Shown: positions 8,366 through 17,167, counted from the stretch's first letter. The stretch is 64,000 nucleotides of DNA from Paenibacillus azoreducens (GCF_021654775.1 NZ_AP025343.1:6291501-6355500); one strand, 5' to 3'. The notes: a model not told the origin generated them from the letters alone. Made by a program: numbers and translations.

Positions 8366-9355
8366 TTATTTTTTCGGGAGCAGGAAACCCATCCGTTCCT
8401 TCACATCCGTAAGTGTGCGCGATGCGGTTTCCATGGCGTTAGCTGCGCCTTTTGCAAGAATATCGTGCAGCTGACCGGAATTCCGGATCTCATGATATCT
8501 ATTTTGCAGCGGTTCAAGCACCGAAACAACGACTTCGGCCAACTGTTTTTTGAAGTTTCCATACATTTGGCCTTCAAAGTGATCCCGAATCTGTTCGAGC
8601 GACATGCCGGAACATTCGGCATAAATGCTCATCAAGTTGCTGACTTCCGGCTTTTCAGCAGGGTCATAGCGTACCTCTTTGCCGGAATCCGTCGTCGCAC
8701 GGCTGATTTTCTTGCGGATTTCATCCGGCGTATCGAGCAAAGCGATGTAACTGCCCGGATTCGGATTGCTTTTACTCATTTTTTTCGATGCGTCATCCAA
8801 AGACATGATCCGTGCGCCCACTTCAGGGATGTAAGGTTCCGGAATTGTGAAATATTCGCCGAAGCGATGATTGAAACGTCCGGCTAAATCGCGTGTTAGT
8901 TCGAGATGCTGTTTCTGGTCTTCGCCGACAGGAACGAGATCCGCATTATACACCAGAATGTCCGCAGCCATCAGGGAAGGGTATACGAACAAACCGGCCC
9001 CGACCGACTCTTTTCCTGCAGTTTTATCTTTAAACTGAGTCATACGTTCCAGTTCGCCCATTGAAGTGAGCGTCGTCAAGATCCATCCAAGCTCGGAATG
9101 AGGAGGCACATGGGACTGCATGTACACATTTGACTTGTCAGGATCGATGCCTGCAGCGACGAACAGTGCGGCAACCGCCTCCGACTGCTCTCTAAGCGCC
9201 GCCGGTTCCTGCGCTACCGTGATGGCGTGCAAGTCCACGACCATAAAGTTGCAGGCGTAATCATTTTGCAGCTTCACAAAATTTTTCATAGCCCCGATAT
9301 AATTGCCCAGTGTCAGCTTGCCGCTTGGCTGGATGCCGGAAAGTACCTTTTTCAT
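8366..9355 (-). CDS. trpS: Tryptophanyl-tRNA synthetase
   Basis: Class I aminoacyl-tRNA synthetase, 329 residues, that charges tRNA-Trp in the cytoplasm. Visible signatures are PSGKLTLGNYIGA (residues 10-22, the HIGH equivalent) and KMSKS (192-196). The tryptophan pocket region around GEDQKQHLELTRD is also present. A T-box leader with a TGG specifier precedes it, so expression is expected to rise when uncharged tRNA-Trp accumulates. It is a single-gene transcription unit. Confidence 0.97.
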   Translation of the reverse strand: MKKVLSGIQPSGKLTLGNYIGAMKNFVKLQNDYACNFMVVDLHAITVAQEPAALREQSEAVAALFVAAGIDPDKSNVYMQSHVPPHSELGWILTTLTSMGELERMTQFKDKTAGKESVGAGLFVYPSLMAADILVYNADLVPVGEDQKQHLELTRDLAGRFNHRFGEYFTIPEPYIPEVGARIMSLDDASKKMSKSNPNPGSYIALLDTPDEIRKKISRATTDSGKEVRYDPAEKPEVSNLMSIYAECSGMSLEQIRDHFEGQMYGNFKKQLAEVVVSVLEPLQNRYHEIRNSGQLHDILAKGAANAMETASRTLTDVKERMGFLLPKK

Positions 9356-9383
9356 GAATATCCCTCCAAATTGTAATTTGCTT

Positions 9384-9680
9384 TAAAAAAAACAAAAAGG
9401 CCTCATCGTCCGTAAGGGACGTGAGACCGTGGTGCCACCCTTTTTCACTGCAGACCAAAAAAACAATCGATGCAGCCTTATACATTCCTTAACGTGGAAT
9501 GATCCGGCCGGTCTACGCAGGAAAAAAGCCGCTTCCCTTCAACTCGGCACTCAAGGGTCCATTCGGCAAAATCGGCTCCACCGGTTCGCATCAACCACCG
9601 GCTTTCTGAAGGTTATGCCGCCTTTGCTTACTTGTCCCTGTCATCGTGTTACTCATACTCATTGAAAACCTATATGCAAT
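9384..9680 (-). promoter_or_regulatory. T-box riboswitch (tRNA-Trp specific) of trpS
   Basis: The T-box sequence GGGTGGCACCACGG lies at 9441-9427 on the minus strand. It is followed by a terminator hairpin (9428-9399) and a T run to 9384. The upstream half holds a Stem I-like domain with CCGGTG pairs. A TGG triplet at 9561-9559 sits in an internal loop flanked by paired GCCGA...GTGCCG, the expected place for the specifier. Uncharged tRNA-Trp would stabilise the antiterminator and allow trpS transcription. Confidence 0.9.
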
Positions 9681-9684
9681 GCCT

Positions 9685-9714
9685 ATGATATAGCTCAACT
9701 TGTCAAATTGTCAA
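9685..9714 (-). promoter_or_regulatory. Candidate sigma-A promoter of the trpS leader
   Basis: TTGACA (9714-9709) is separated by 16 bp from TATATC (9692-9687) on the minus strand. This would start the leader near 9678. Confidence 0.5.
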
Positions 9715-9831
9715 ACCCCTTTTTTTTAAAATGGGATTATTGGCATTTACGATTGAAGCAGGACTTCTTTCCTGCAGGTTATCGCCTTTTTTTACGAATC
9801 GCCGCAAAATCTGTTATGATATGTTTAAGCT

Positions 9832-9930
9832 GGCGCGATCAAAAAAATAGTGAATCGGATTTGCACGAAAAATGTCCGTCATTACGCTGCTTTCGGCAAA
9901 TCGAAGGGTCTATTATTTTTTGATCGCGCC
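9832..9930. repeat. Nested inverted repeat, possible MITE-like element or structured RNA
   Basis: GGCGCGATCAAAAAA near 9832 is matched by TTTTTTGATCGCGCC ending at 9930. Inside, GATTTGC and GCAAATC form a second arm, so about 100 bp could fold into one long hairpin. It lies between the trpS promoter and the aldose epimerase gene. Confidence 0.6.
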
Positions 9931-9978
9931 TTAATAACCCTAAACGATCTGAATTAAAGTGGAAAAAGGAGCATCGAT

Positions 9979-10956
9979 ATGAATCAAGTGACCAAAGGGC
10001 AATGGAATGGTTACGACACTTACATCCTTCATAGTCGTGAGCTTGAAGTTACACTGCTGCCGTGGCTTGGGAACAATGTGATCTCCATTTGGGACAACAT
10101 TCAGAACAGACAAGTCGTCCGAAGACCCGATGAAAATGAGTTGGCATTTTACATGCAAAAGCCCTATCATTTCGGTATGCCGATGCTCATTCCGCCGGGC
10201 AGAATTCGCGGAGGCCATTTTGAATATGAAGGCCGTGAGTACCAGTTCGACCGCAATACCGCTGGCGACAATCATATCCACGGCCTGCACCGTACACAGC
10301 CTTGGAGAGTCAGCGACATCGAGGAAGACGAAGACGGATGCGCCGTAACGACGGAATTTCTGACCGCGGACGATCCACGATGGATGGAACAGTTCCCGGC
10401 TCCGCTTAAGCTTGAAATGACTTTACGTCTTCAGGGTTCCCGATTGACCCAACATTTAAAAGTTACCCATCTGGGAAATTTGCCCGTCCCTTTCGGTATT
10501 GGTTTTCATACATGGTTCCTGCTCGACGGACAACCTGGCGATTGGACCCTTCAATTGCCGGTAGACGCCGTTTATGCTCTTGATCAGGACTTGATAACTA
10601 CAGGCGAAGTGCTGCCGCTCGGCCCTTTGGAACAGCTCAATCAAGGACTCAACTTGCAGGGGACCAATTTCGACACATTGCTCCGGATTGGAAAAGATCA
10701 GCCAGTCGAAGCCCTGCTGCTGCGCAAGGACGGTTACGGACTCAAATATTCCGCAGATCCTGAATTTTATAAGCTTTGGGTGCTGTACACCAAGGGCGAA
10801 GCTAATGAATTTTTATGCATTGAGCCTTATACTTGGCTGCCCAATGCTCCGAATCTGCAAGCGGGTCCCGAAGTCACAGGCCTCATTCGGCTTGAACCCG
10901 GTCAATACATCGACATGGATCTGCATGTGGATATGATTTATCCTGATGAATCTTAA
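9979..10956 (+). CDS. Aldose 1-epimerase family protein
   Basis: The 325-residue protein has the galactose mutarotase fold. Probable catalytic residues are the His in DNHIHGLHR (about 96-99), the His in GFHTWFLL (about 176) and the Glu in CIEPYTWLPNAPN (about 283). The family interconverts alpha and beta anomers of sugars; the exact sugar cannot be told, so galM is not assigned. AAAAGGAG lies 8 nt before the ATG. It is a single gene with its own terminator. Confidence 0.85.
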   Translation: MNQVTKGQWNGYDTYILHSRELEVTLLPWLGNNVISIWDNIQNRQVVRRPDENELAFYMQKPYHFGMPMLIPPGRIRGGHFEYEGREYQFDRNTAGDNHIHGLHRTQPWRVSDIEEDEDGCAVTTEFLTADDPRWMEQFPAPLKLEMTLRLQGSRLTQHLKVTHLGNLPVPFGIGFHTWFLLDGQPGDWTLQLPVDAVYALDQDLITTGEVLPLGPLEQLNQGLNLQGTNFDTLLRIGKDQPVEALLLRKDGYGLKYSADPEFYKLWVLYTKGEANEFLCIEPYTWLPNAPNLQAGPEVTGLIRLEPGQYIDMDLHVDMIYPDES

Positions 10957-10970
10957 CCTGCTGTTCATCA

Positions 10971-11016
10971 CCAAGAAGGCTTTTCGTCATTTGTCGAATA
11001 AGCCTTCTTTTTTTTA
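10971..11016 (+). terminator. Terminator of the aldose epimerase gene
   Basis: The stem AGAAGGCTT/AAGCCTTCT with a loop of about 17 nt is followed by eight T. Confidence 0.85.
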
Positions 11017-11055
11017 TGCGCTAATAATTTCCATCCGCTTTTGTTCTCTTTTGCT

Positions 11056-11085
11056 GTATGTTTTCAAATCTTAATAACCATAATA
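11056..11085 (+). promoter_or_regulatory. Candidate sigma-G promoter of the second SASP gene
   Basis: GTATG (11056-11060) and CATAATA (11079-11085) are separated by 18 bp, matching the forespore sigma-G pattern. The start codon follows 30 bp later. Confidence 0.55.
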
Positions 11086-11115
11086 ACTCCATAAAGTTCA
11101 AAGGAGGTGACAAAC

Positions 11116-11355
11116 ATGGGTCAAGCAGGACAACAACAAAACCAAGGACGCAACCGTTCTAACAACCTGGTGGTGCCTCAAGCTAACGCAGCTCTTCAAC
11201 AAATGAAGTATGAAGCTGCTCAAGAGCTTGGCGTTCAAATCCCTCAAGACGGATACTACGGCAACATGACTTCCCGCGAGACTGGTTCTTTGGGAGGTTA
11301 CATCACAAAACGTCTGGTACAAATGGCAGAACAGCAGCTTTCCGGTCGTCAATAA
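11116..11355 (+). CDS. Alpha/beta-type small acid-soluble spore protein
   Basis: The protein has 79 residues, with a Gln/Asn-rich N-terminus followed by the same conserved core as the SASP at 7853-8065: [28 protein letters not shown] and [17 protein letters not shown]. It is a DNA-saturating forespore protein. The ATG at 11116 has AAAGGAGGTGA at ideal spacing; a GTG at 11107 is part of that site. The two SASP genes are about 3 kb apart in opposite orientation and probably arose by duplication. Confidence 0.95.
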   Translation: MGQAGQQQNQGRNRSNNLVVPQANAALQQMKYEAAQELGVQIPQDGYYGNMTSRETGSLGGYITKRLVQMAEQQLSGRQ

Positions 11356-11447
11356 TCTGCTTTTTGCATTTGTATAATGTGATATCATGTCGGTCAGCGG
11401 CTAGGCGGGAGCCATACCCGTTGATCATGCGGGCAAAAACCGCGGAA

Positions 11448-11482
11448 AAAGGCAGCCTTTACTTAAAGGTTGCCTTTTTTTG
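11448..11482 (+). terminator. Terminator of the second SASP gene
   Basis: The stem AAAGGCAGCCTTT/AAAGGTTGCCTTT with a 4-nt loop is followed by a T run. Confidence 0.85.
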
Positions 11483-11542
11483 CCTCGATGAAACAGGTAA
11501 TATTATTTTCGGCTATAAATAGTAAGAAATCATGCAATGAGT

Positions 11543-11950
11543 TCAAAAAATTTCGGTCATTGAATCAGAATATGTATGTCTTGGGTAGCGAATCATCAAA
11601 TTAGCCATATTATAATTGGATTCCAGAACGGCATCGACAATAATCGCGCCCTGTCGTACTGCAAATTCATAACTAATCTCCCCATGCGTCCAGTGGCGCT
11701 TATATTTCAAACTCTCCAATGCCATTAAACGGAATGAAGAGAGCTGCACCGGTGTCAAGCCGAGATCTTCGGAACGAAATTCCCCGTTGCGCCCCACCAG
11801 CGGATTGTGACGAATCCCAAATTTCCCAATCACATTATTGCGTATTTGCACAAATACCGTTCCTGATGATAGTCCTGCAAGCTCTTCTTCGAGCTCTTTG
11901 AAGACCAAATCAAGCTGTCTAGCCAGCGATAATTGCTCGGTTTTGATCAT
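11543..11950 (-). CDS. Conserved-looking protein of unknown function
   Basis: The protein has 135 residues with mixed alpha/beta character and no signal peptide or membrane segment. The N-terminal half is helical and rich in Leu and Glu; the C-terminal half ends in a Tyr/Arg/Met-rich stretch. The family is not recognised. The ATG at 11950 has GGAGG 7 nt upstream and is preferred over 11980. It stands alone, with AT-rich sequence on its 5' side. Confidence 0.6.
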   Translation of the reverse strand: MIKTEQLSLARQLDLVFKELEEELAGLSSGTVFVQIRNNVIGKFGIRHNPLVGRNGEFRSEDLGLTPVQLSSFRLMALESLKYKRHWTHGEISYEFAVRQGAIIVDAVLESNYNMANLMIRYPRHTYSDSMTEIF

Positions 11951-11980
11951 CTTTTTCCTCCTATCTTCAACATTCGTCAA

Positions 11981-12160
11981 ATTTTATAGGGCTTATGACT
12001 CATTATAAGACAGGGTGCCAGAAGGTACAACAATTTAAAACATAATTGGGTAATTATTACTATTATTTTCGCTTTTTCGATTTATTTTTCGTCAATTTTC
12101 CGATGTTTTTCTCTTTTTTATGACAAAAAACGAACTTATCTTATCGATTCTATAAATCTA
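11981..12160. other. AT-rich intergenic region
   Basis: There is no coding frame. The T/A-rich tracts presumably hold the promoter of the minus-strand gene ending at 11543. Confidence 0.4.
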
Positions 12161-12161
12161 C

Positions 12162-12206
12162 AAAAGCAGGAAAGCACCGCCGGTAAACGGGCCTTCCTGC
12201 TTCTTA
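12162..12206 (-). terminator. Hairpin downstream of pepF
   Basis: AAGCAGGAA pairs with TTCCTGCTT, with an inner GCCCG/CGGGC-like stem. The T run is short on the minus strand, so it may be a weak terminator. Confidence 0.5.
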
Positions 12207-12245
12207 GGCTTTAAGAAATATGATGAATGGTGCCAGCCGCAAAGC

Positions 12246-14045
12246 TTACGCCAAATTCTCCGTCATGCTTAGGAAGTCTTCCACATCCTGTTTCAACAGG
12301 TCGGAGGCGCTTTGCCAGAAGTCACGTCCTGTCAAATCGGCATTCAGATGTTTCTTAGCGAGTTCTTCAACCGTCATGGCTCCTGTATCCTGTAGCAAAG
12401 CATCGTATTTCTCCGCAAAGCTTCCGCCTTCTTTGAGCGCTTGCGCGTAGATGCCGGTGCTGAACATGTAACCGAAGGTGTACGGGAAGTTGTAGAATGG
12501 TACGCCCGTGATATAGAAGTGCAGCTTCGAACACCAGAACGTCGGCTCATATTCGGACAAAGCATTGCAGTATGCTTCTTTCTGTGCTTCCTCCATCAAT
12601 TCATTGAGCTCCTCCGCGGTCAGAAGCCCCTTTTTGCGTTTTTCGTAGAAGCGTGTTTCAAACAGGAAGCGTGCATGAATATTCATGTAGAAAGCTACGC
12701 TGCGCTGAATTTTGTCTTCAAGAAGGGCCAGTTTCTCTTCTTCATTCGTCGCCTTCTTCACCATGGCATCGGCAACGATCATTTCGGCAAGGGTGGATGC
12801 CGTCTCGGCCACGTTCATCGCATAATTTTGGTTGAACACAGGCAAATCATTCATTACATGCTGATGGTATCCATGTCCCAGTTCATGCGCAAGCGTTGAT
12901 ACGTTGGAAGGCGTGCCGCTAAAGGTCATGAAAATACGGGTTGCCTTGCTAACCGAAAGCGAGGTACAGAAACCGCCTGGACGTTTGCCCGAGCGGTCTT
13001 CCGCTTCAATCCATGATTTATCAAACGCCATTTCGGCAAAGTCGGCCATTTGGGGACTGAACTTACGGAACTGCTCCACGATCGTCTCGGCAGCCTCTTG
13101 ATAAGAGACCTTCGAAGATGACTTGCCAAGCGGCGCATCCACGTCAACCCAGTTGAGCCGGTCTACGCCAAGCAGTTTGGCTTTGCGCTCCATATATTTG
13201 AGGAGCATCTCTTTATTGTCTTGAATAACGCCCCACATGGCGTCAAGCGTTTGCTTTGACATGCGGCAGATGGAAAGCGGTTCCTTCAAAACGTCATTCC
13301 ATCCCCGGCGTTCATATAATTTTAATCTGAAGCCTCCGAGATGATTTAAAGTATCACTGCAGTAATCGGCTTTGTCCGCCCAGGCTTCCTTCCACTTGGC
13401 AAACATGTCGTCGCGGACCTTTTTATCTGCATCATGCAGCTTGTTATGTGCCTGCCCTGCGGACAGCTGCACCGTTTCGCCATCCTTTTCAAACGGAATT
13501 TTCACCTGGCTGACAATCGTATCGTAATGATCGCCCCATCCATGGTATCCGTCTACAGCCAAATCAAGGGCAAGGCTTTCGAGCTCTGGGCTAAGCTTTT
13601 CCCGGGCATGGTCGCGGCTTTCGTTCATCACAAAAGAAATCGGGCGCAGCTCTTCGCGTTCCATCCAGGCTTTCCAAGTATCATCGTCCGTCCGGCCCAA
13701 AATATCATCAAATTGCGTGGTAATTGTACTAAATAGCGCATGCAGGTTCGTAATCCGTCCGGAAAGCTGGACCGCTTTGGTGTCGCTTTGATTTTGGGCT
13801 TGCAGGCAGCTGACGAACCCGGAGCCCTCGGAGATGCGGGAGATGCAGCTTTCCATCATGGAGATGATGACGTCGAAGCTCTTGGTTTCATCCAAGTTTT
13901 TGGGTGCGGCCGCGGCATTAATATCCGCTTTCAGTTGGAGGAGGTCTTTTTCAAGCGTTTCCAAAAAAGTTTGGAATTCGGATGAAGAAGATCCGCCAGG
14001 GAAAATGGATTCGAGATCCCAAGTTAATTTCAAATTGTTATTCAT
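12246..14045 (-). CDS. Oligoendopeptidase F family peptidase (M3B)
   Basis: The protein has 599 residues, the usual length for PepF-type enzymes. The zinc motif HELGH lies at about residues 386-390 and is followed by GYHQHVMN. A downstream Glu in the NVAETASTLAE stretch provides the third metal ligand. These cytoplasmic zinc peptidases cut medium-length peptides. No signal peptide is present. The start is the ATG at 14045, with AAAGGA upstream. It is transcribed as a single gene. Confidence 0.93.
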   Translation of the reverse strand: MNNNLKLTWDLESIFPGGSSSSEFQTFLETLEKDLLQLKADINAAAAPKNLDETKSFDVIISMMESCISRISEGSGFVSCLQAQNQSDTKAVQLSGRITNLHALFSTITTQFDDILGRTDDDTWKAWMEREELRPISFVMNESRDHAREKLSPELESLALDLAVDGYHGWGDHYDTIVSQVKIPFEKDGETVQLSAGQAHNKLHDADKKVRDDMFAKWKEAWADKADYCSDTLNHLGGFRLKLYERRGWNDVLKEPLSICRMSKQTLDAMWGVIQDNKEMLLKYMERKAKLLGVDRLNWVDVDAPLGKSSSKVSYQEAAETIVEQFRKFSPQMADFAEMAFDKSWIEAEDRSGKRPGGFCTSLSVSKATRIFMTFSGTPSNVSTLAHELGHGYHQHVMNDLPVFNQNYAMNVAETASTLAEMIVADAMVKKATNEEEKLALLEDKIQRSVAFYMNIHARFLFETRFYEKRKKGLLTAEELNELMEEAQKEAYCNALSEYEPTFWCSKLHFYITGVPFYNFPYTFGYMFSTGIYAQALKEGGSFAEKYDALLQDTGAMTVEELAKKHLNADLTGRDFWQSASDLLKQDVEDFLSMTENLA

Positions 14046-14177
14046 TCAGGCCACCATTCCTTTGCTTAGGATTTTATTTGATTGGTTTTCATGATAAGGT
14101 ATATAACTATAGGGTGCAAATTCATCAATCAAGTCCCTTAACGGGACATGAATAGATCCATTGGAGGGATGCTTGCC

Positions 14178-14348
14178 ATGAGACCACTGCAAATATCACC
14201 GGAAACCGCCGTCAAGCTTTCGGAAAAGCTGGGCGTTCCGCTCGAACATCTCATGCATATGCCGCAGCATATTTTGCTGCAAAAAATCGCCGAACTTGGT
14301 AAAGAAGAAACAGCGAAAGAACAATCGGAAAAGAAGGACGGGCAATGA
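14178..14348 (+). CDS. yycC: YycC-like small protein
   Basis: The protein has 56 residues. It begins RPLQISPETAVKLSEKLGVP and continues with HMPQHILLQKI, matching my recollection of B. subtilis YycC. The function is not established. The ATG at 14178 has GGAGGG 9 nt upstream; an earlier in-frame ATG at 14148 does not. It overlaps the next gene by 4 nt (ATGA), so the two are probably translationally coupled. Confidence 0.7.
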   Translation: MRPLQISPETAVKLSEKLGVPLEHLMHMPQHILLQKIAELGKEETAKEQSEKKDGQ

Positions 14349-14575
14349 TCCCTTTTGCCAATACCTGGCCTTACGATAAGCAGATGGGCGATATTTACGT
14401 GCATGAATGCCCCTTTTGCGGCGCCGCGCATATCAGGTTGAACTTGAAGCCCAGCGAACTTGAAGCGATTAATGGAGGCCTTAAAAAACTCGTCGTTTTC
14501 CCCTGCTGCAGCAGCCGATTGTACGTGATCGAAACCGACAATGATTACCTTCGGTTCGACCGGCCTGTTCGGTAA
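14345..14575 (+). CDS. Small conserved protein with a CxxC site
   Basis: The protein has 76 residues. HECPFCGAAH (about 20-29) and PCCSS (about 53-57) could together bind zinc. The N-terminal sequence IPFANTWPYDKQMGDIYVHE looks conserved among Bacillales, but I do not recall an assigned role. The gene is coupled to the yycC-like gene by an ATGA overlap and ends shortly before a bidirectional terminator. Confidence 0.65.
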   Translation: MIPFANTWPYDKQMGDIYVHECPFCGAAHIRLNLKPSELEAINGGLKKLVVFPCCSSRLYVIETDNDYLRFDRPVR

Positions 14576-14589
14576 AGTTCCGCCAGCTT

Positions 14590-14626
14590 AAACAAAACAC
14601 GCATGGATCATGCGTGTTTTGTTCTT
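14590..14626. terminator. Bidirectional terminator
   Basis: A near-perfect palindrome, AACAAAACACGCATG with CATGCGTGTTTTGTT, gives T runs on both strands. It lies between two converging units. Confidence 0.85.
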
Positions 14627-14640
14627 TCGATGATAATGGA

Positions 14641-15342
14641 TCAGGCCGGGCTCATTTCCTCAGGCAGCTCCATTTTACGCGCCAGCATCTGTTCGCGGAG
14701 TACGCCCCATTGTTCGCGGGAGGCACGGATCATGGCCGCATCGACGATATTTTTATCGTTGATGACCTTGGAGAACCATTTGACAGCCTGGCTAAAATCT
14801 CCGGTTCTGCGGTTCAGCTCCCCGATCAAATAAAGCAGCCGCGCATTGTTCGCGCCTACCCCTTCCAGCTCGTAAACTTTTATGTATGATTCCAGACAGT
14901 ACCTCAAGAAGCGCTGCTCCTGCTCCTCATTCCCTTTGTAACGGTACATCCAAGCGATGTGATGAAGCAGGCTCGCAACAATCCGCTCCTTTTCACCGAT
15001 CGTTTGCGCTACAAGCAGCCCCAGCTTATACGCTTCAAGGGCGGTTCCCCATTCCCTGTGACCGCTAAAATCACGTTCAATCCAGCGGCTGTTGATCTGT
15101 TCGGCGAATTGTTTCCTTTGTACGTCGTTCAACCGCTCTGTTGAATTCTCCGTGGAAGCGAAACCGCATTGGGGGCAAACCCTGACAACGTAATAATCCG
15201 GGTTTTCGTTTTTGTAATACGCACAGAAATCGGAATCTCTTCGAATCGCTTTTTTGAAGCTGGGACGAACCCTTGACGTTTCAAACTCATGTTCGCAGTA
15301 ATGACAAGTCACTTTAATAGAGTAAAGAGGTTCTAATTCCAC
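14641..15342 (-). CDS. DUF2225 family protein
   Basis: The protein has 233 residues. An N-terminal zinc-ribbon-like region has CHYCEHEF and VCPQCGF (two CxxC pairs at about 13-16 and 56-59). A helical domain resembling tetratricopeptide repeats follows (about residues 100-215). This layout matches the DUF2225 family, common in Firmicutes and of unknown role. A start at 15342 places GGAACG at the upstream position. It converges on the yycC pair. Confidence 0.8.
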   Translation of the reverse strand: MELEPLYSIKVTCHYCEHEFETSRVRPSFKKAIRRDSDFCAYYKNENPDYYVVRVCPQCGFASTENSTERLNDVQRKQFAEQINSRWIERDFSGHREWGTALEAYKLGLLVAQTIGEKERIVASLLHHIAWMYRYKGNEEQEQRFLRYCLESYIKVYELEGVGANNARLLYLIGELNRRTGDFSQAVKWFSKVINDKNIVDAAMIRASREQWGVLREQMLARKMELPEEMSPA

Positions 15343-15558
15343 GTCCCCACGTTCCTTTCATGTCTTTCGTTCTGGATCTCCCTCATAAGGTGATATGCTG
15401 TAAAAAAGGCAAGGACCCGAAAGCCAGCTTTGGCACCATGGTTCTATTTAGGCAAAATAAAAATCGGATTTCTACAAAATTCGCCCACGCTGCCTTCAGG
15501 AAAGTTCATCTTGTGAATTTTGCAACATCCTCAATTATTTCCATTATAACAAAAAACA
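15343..15558. other. Intergenic region, no gene seen
   Basis: The segment 15455-15500 (ATCGGATTTCTACAAAATTC, then CGCTGCCTTCAGG) loosely resembles the loop region of the inverted repeat at 9832-9930. Otherwise nothing was recognised. Confidence 0.3.
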
Positions 15559-15559
15559 A

Positions 15560-15592
15560 AAAAAGGCGCTAAACGTTTTGTTTAGCACCTTG
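15560..15592 (-). terminator. Terminator of the 31-residue gene
   Basis: The stem GGTGCTAAAC/GTTTAGCGCC is followed on the minus strand by seven T. It lies 10 bp after the stop of the small gene. Confidence 0.75.
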
Positions 15593-15601
15593 TAAGTACT
15601 T

Positions 15602-15697
15602 TTAGTAGCTGCTCCAATCCTCTTCTCCAGGATGGACCAAAGAGGCGCGAATGACATATACGAAAGCGCAGACAAGAACACCGGCAACTATACTCAT
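15602..15697 (-). CDS. 31-residue small membrane peptide (previously easy to miss)
   Basis: The ATG at 15697 begins a 31-residue peptide: a 20-residue hydrophobic helix (SIVAGVLVCAFVYVIRASL) and then an acidic tail ending GEEDWSSY. GGAG lies 10 nt upstream, and a strong rho-independent terminator follows the stop by 10 bp. It is too short for usual gene finders. No function is known. The single helix with a charged tail is the shape of many regulatory or sporulation micropeptides. The AT-rich 15700-15790 region should hold its promoter. Confidence 0.6.
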   Translation of the reverse strand: MSIVAGVLVCAFVYVIRASLVHPGEEDWSSY

Positions 15698-15901
15698 GAT
15701 CTCATCACTCCATCCATATATTTTGAATTTCAGAAATTATATTATTGTTTGTTTGTATATTTTAACATACATTCGCCAAAAAAACATTATTTATTGTAAA
15801 CGCTTTCCCGATAATTTTGTACTGTTTGTCCGATGCAAAACATAAAATCTAGGAAAACCGATTCAATGCAAATGACCTATTACTTACAGGTAGGTGTGAC
15901 T

Positions 15902-17167
15902 ATGTCCGTAAACAAGCTGGGTCTTCCGCTCATGATTGGTTCCCTTGCCGGATTGCTCCTGCTTATGATGCTTTTTCCGGGCGCTTATCTTGAATCCGCC
16001 TTACGTGGACTGGCCATTTGGTGGGACGTCCTTTTTCCTTCCCTGTTCCCTTTTTTTATTATTTCCGAAATGATGCTTGGTTTCGGTGTCGTGCATCTGT
16101 TTGGGACATTGCTCGATCCGCTGATGAAGCCGCTTTTCCGGATTCCGGGAAGCGGGGGTTTTGTCGCGGCGATGGGTTATGTTTCAGGTTATCCCATCGG
16201 CGCCAAGCTGACGGCCAAGCTGTGGGAACAGAATATGGTTACACGGGATGAAGGAGAGCGTCTGGTGGCCTTCACCACGTCATCCGACCCTATTTTTCTG
16301 ATCGGGGCTGTGTCCGTCGGATTTTTTCATAATCCCAAGATCGCGGTGATTCTGGCTCTCGCCCACTATGGCGGCGGGCTGCTGATCGGGCTGCTCATGC
16401 GTTTTCACGGCAGGCAGAAGCCTTCAACGGCATCGGCAGCTGCCGGACCAGGGGGAAACATGCTGCAGGGAAGCAAGGCCAAGGGAAGCCGGATTCAGAG
16501 AGCTTTTGCCGCCATGCACCAGGCAAGGATGCAGGATGGCCGCAATATCGGGGAGATGCTTCGTCAGGCCGTGGAATCCTCTTTAAAGCTTATTATTGTC
16601 GTAGGAGGTCTGGTTGTATTCTTTTCCGTGTTTTTGGAACTTCTGACTCAAGTCGGCGTCTTGAAAAGTTTGTATCTTCTTCTTGATCAAATCCTATTGG
16701 CGATCGGTTTTCCCGCTTCGCTGTCGGAAGCGTTGATCGGAGGGCTTTTCGAAGTGACGCTTGGGGCCCGTTCCGCCGGAGAGGCGGCTTCCTCGATTCC
16801 TTTGCCATTCAAGGCAGCCGCAGCGGCTTTTGTTTTATCCTGGGGAGGACTTTCCGTCCATGCGCAAATCGCAAGCATATTGCATGCCACCAACTTGCGT
16901 TATCTGCCTTTTATGCTGGCGCGCCTGGTTCACGGCGTCATCGCGTCAGCGCTGGTAATGGTATTATGGAACCCGGTCATGGGCAGAATGATGCCTGCTC
17001 CCGCTTTCAATCACAGTATCCCTAGCACTCCAATGTGGGTGCCTGAGGCATTAGCCGACCGGATCGCTTACTTTTGCATCCTCATCGCTTTTATGACTGC
17101 GGCCTCGTTGCTGTGGGGCTGGATTCGCTTGGCGTGGCGGCGGCTGCAGCGCGGTCCGCTTAAATGA
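15902..17167 (+). CDS. ylbJ: Sporulation integral membrane protein YlbJ
   Basis: A 421-residue polytopic membrane protein. The motifs FPSLFPFFIISE and GYPIGAKLTAKL, and the later paired half with LTQVGVL, fit the nucleoside-recognition (gate) domains of the YlbJ/SpoIIIA-associated family. YlbJ is needed for spore cortex formation in B. subtilis. The ATG at 15902 follows GGTGTGACT; an upstream Met at 15833 lacks a site. nadK follows after 68 bp and may be co-transcribed. Confidence 0.85.
   Translation: MSVNKLGLPLMIGSLAGLLLLMMLFPGAYLESALRGLAIWWDVLFPSLFPFFIISEMMLGFGVVHLFGTLLDPLMKPLFRIPGSGGFVAAMGYVSGYPIGAKLTAKLWEQNMVTRDEGERLVAFTTSSDPIFLIGAVSVGFFHNPKIAVILALAHYGGGLLIGLLMRFHGRQKPSTASAAAGPGGNMLQGSKAKGSRIQRAFAAMHQARMQDGRNIGEMLRQAVESSLKLIIVVGGLVVFFSVFLELLTQVGVLKSLYLLLDQILLAIGFPASLSEALIGGLFEVTLGARSAGEAASSIPLPFKAAAAAFVLSWGGLSVHAQIASILHATNLRYLPFMLARLVHGVIASALVMVLWNPVMGRMMPAPAFNHSIPSTPMWVPEALADRIAYFCILIAFMTAASLLWGWIRLAWRRLQRGPLK

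Noticed and set aside
11356..11447. Small RNA gene after the second SASP, suggested by a TATAAT at 11371
   Set aside because: No -35 element at a proper distance. The segment is more simply the 3' untranslated part of the SASP transcript before its terminator.
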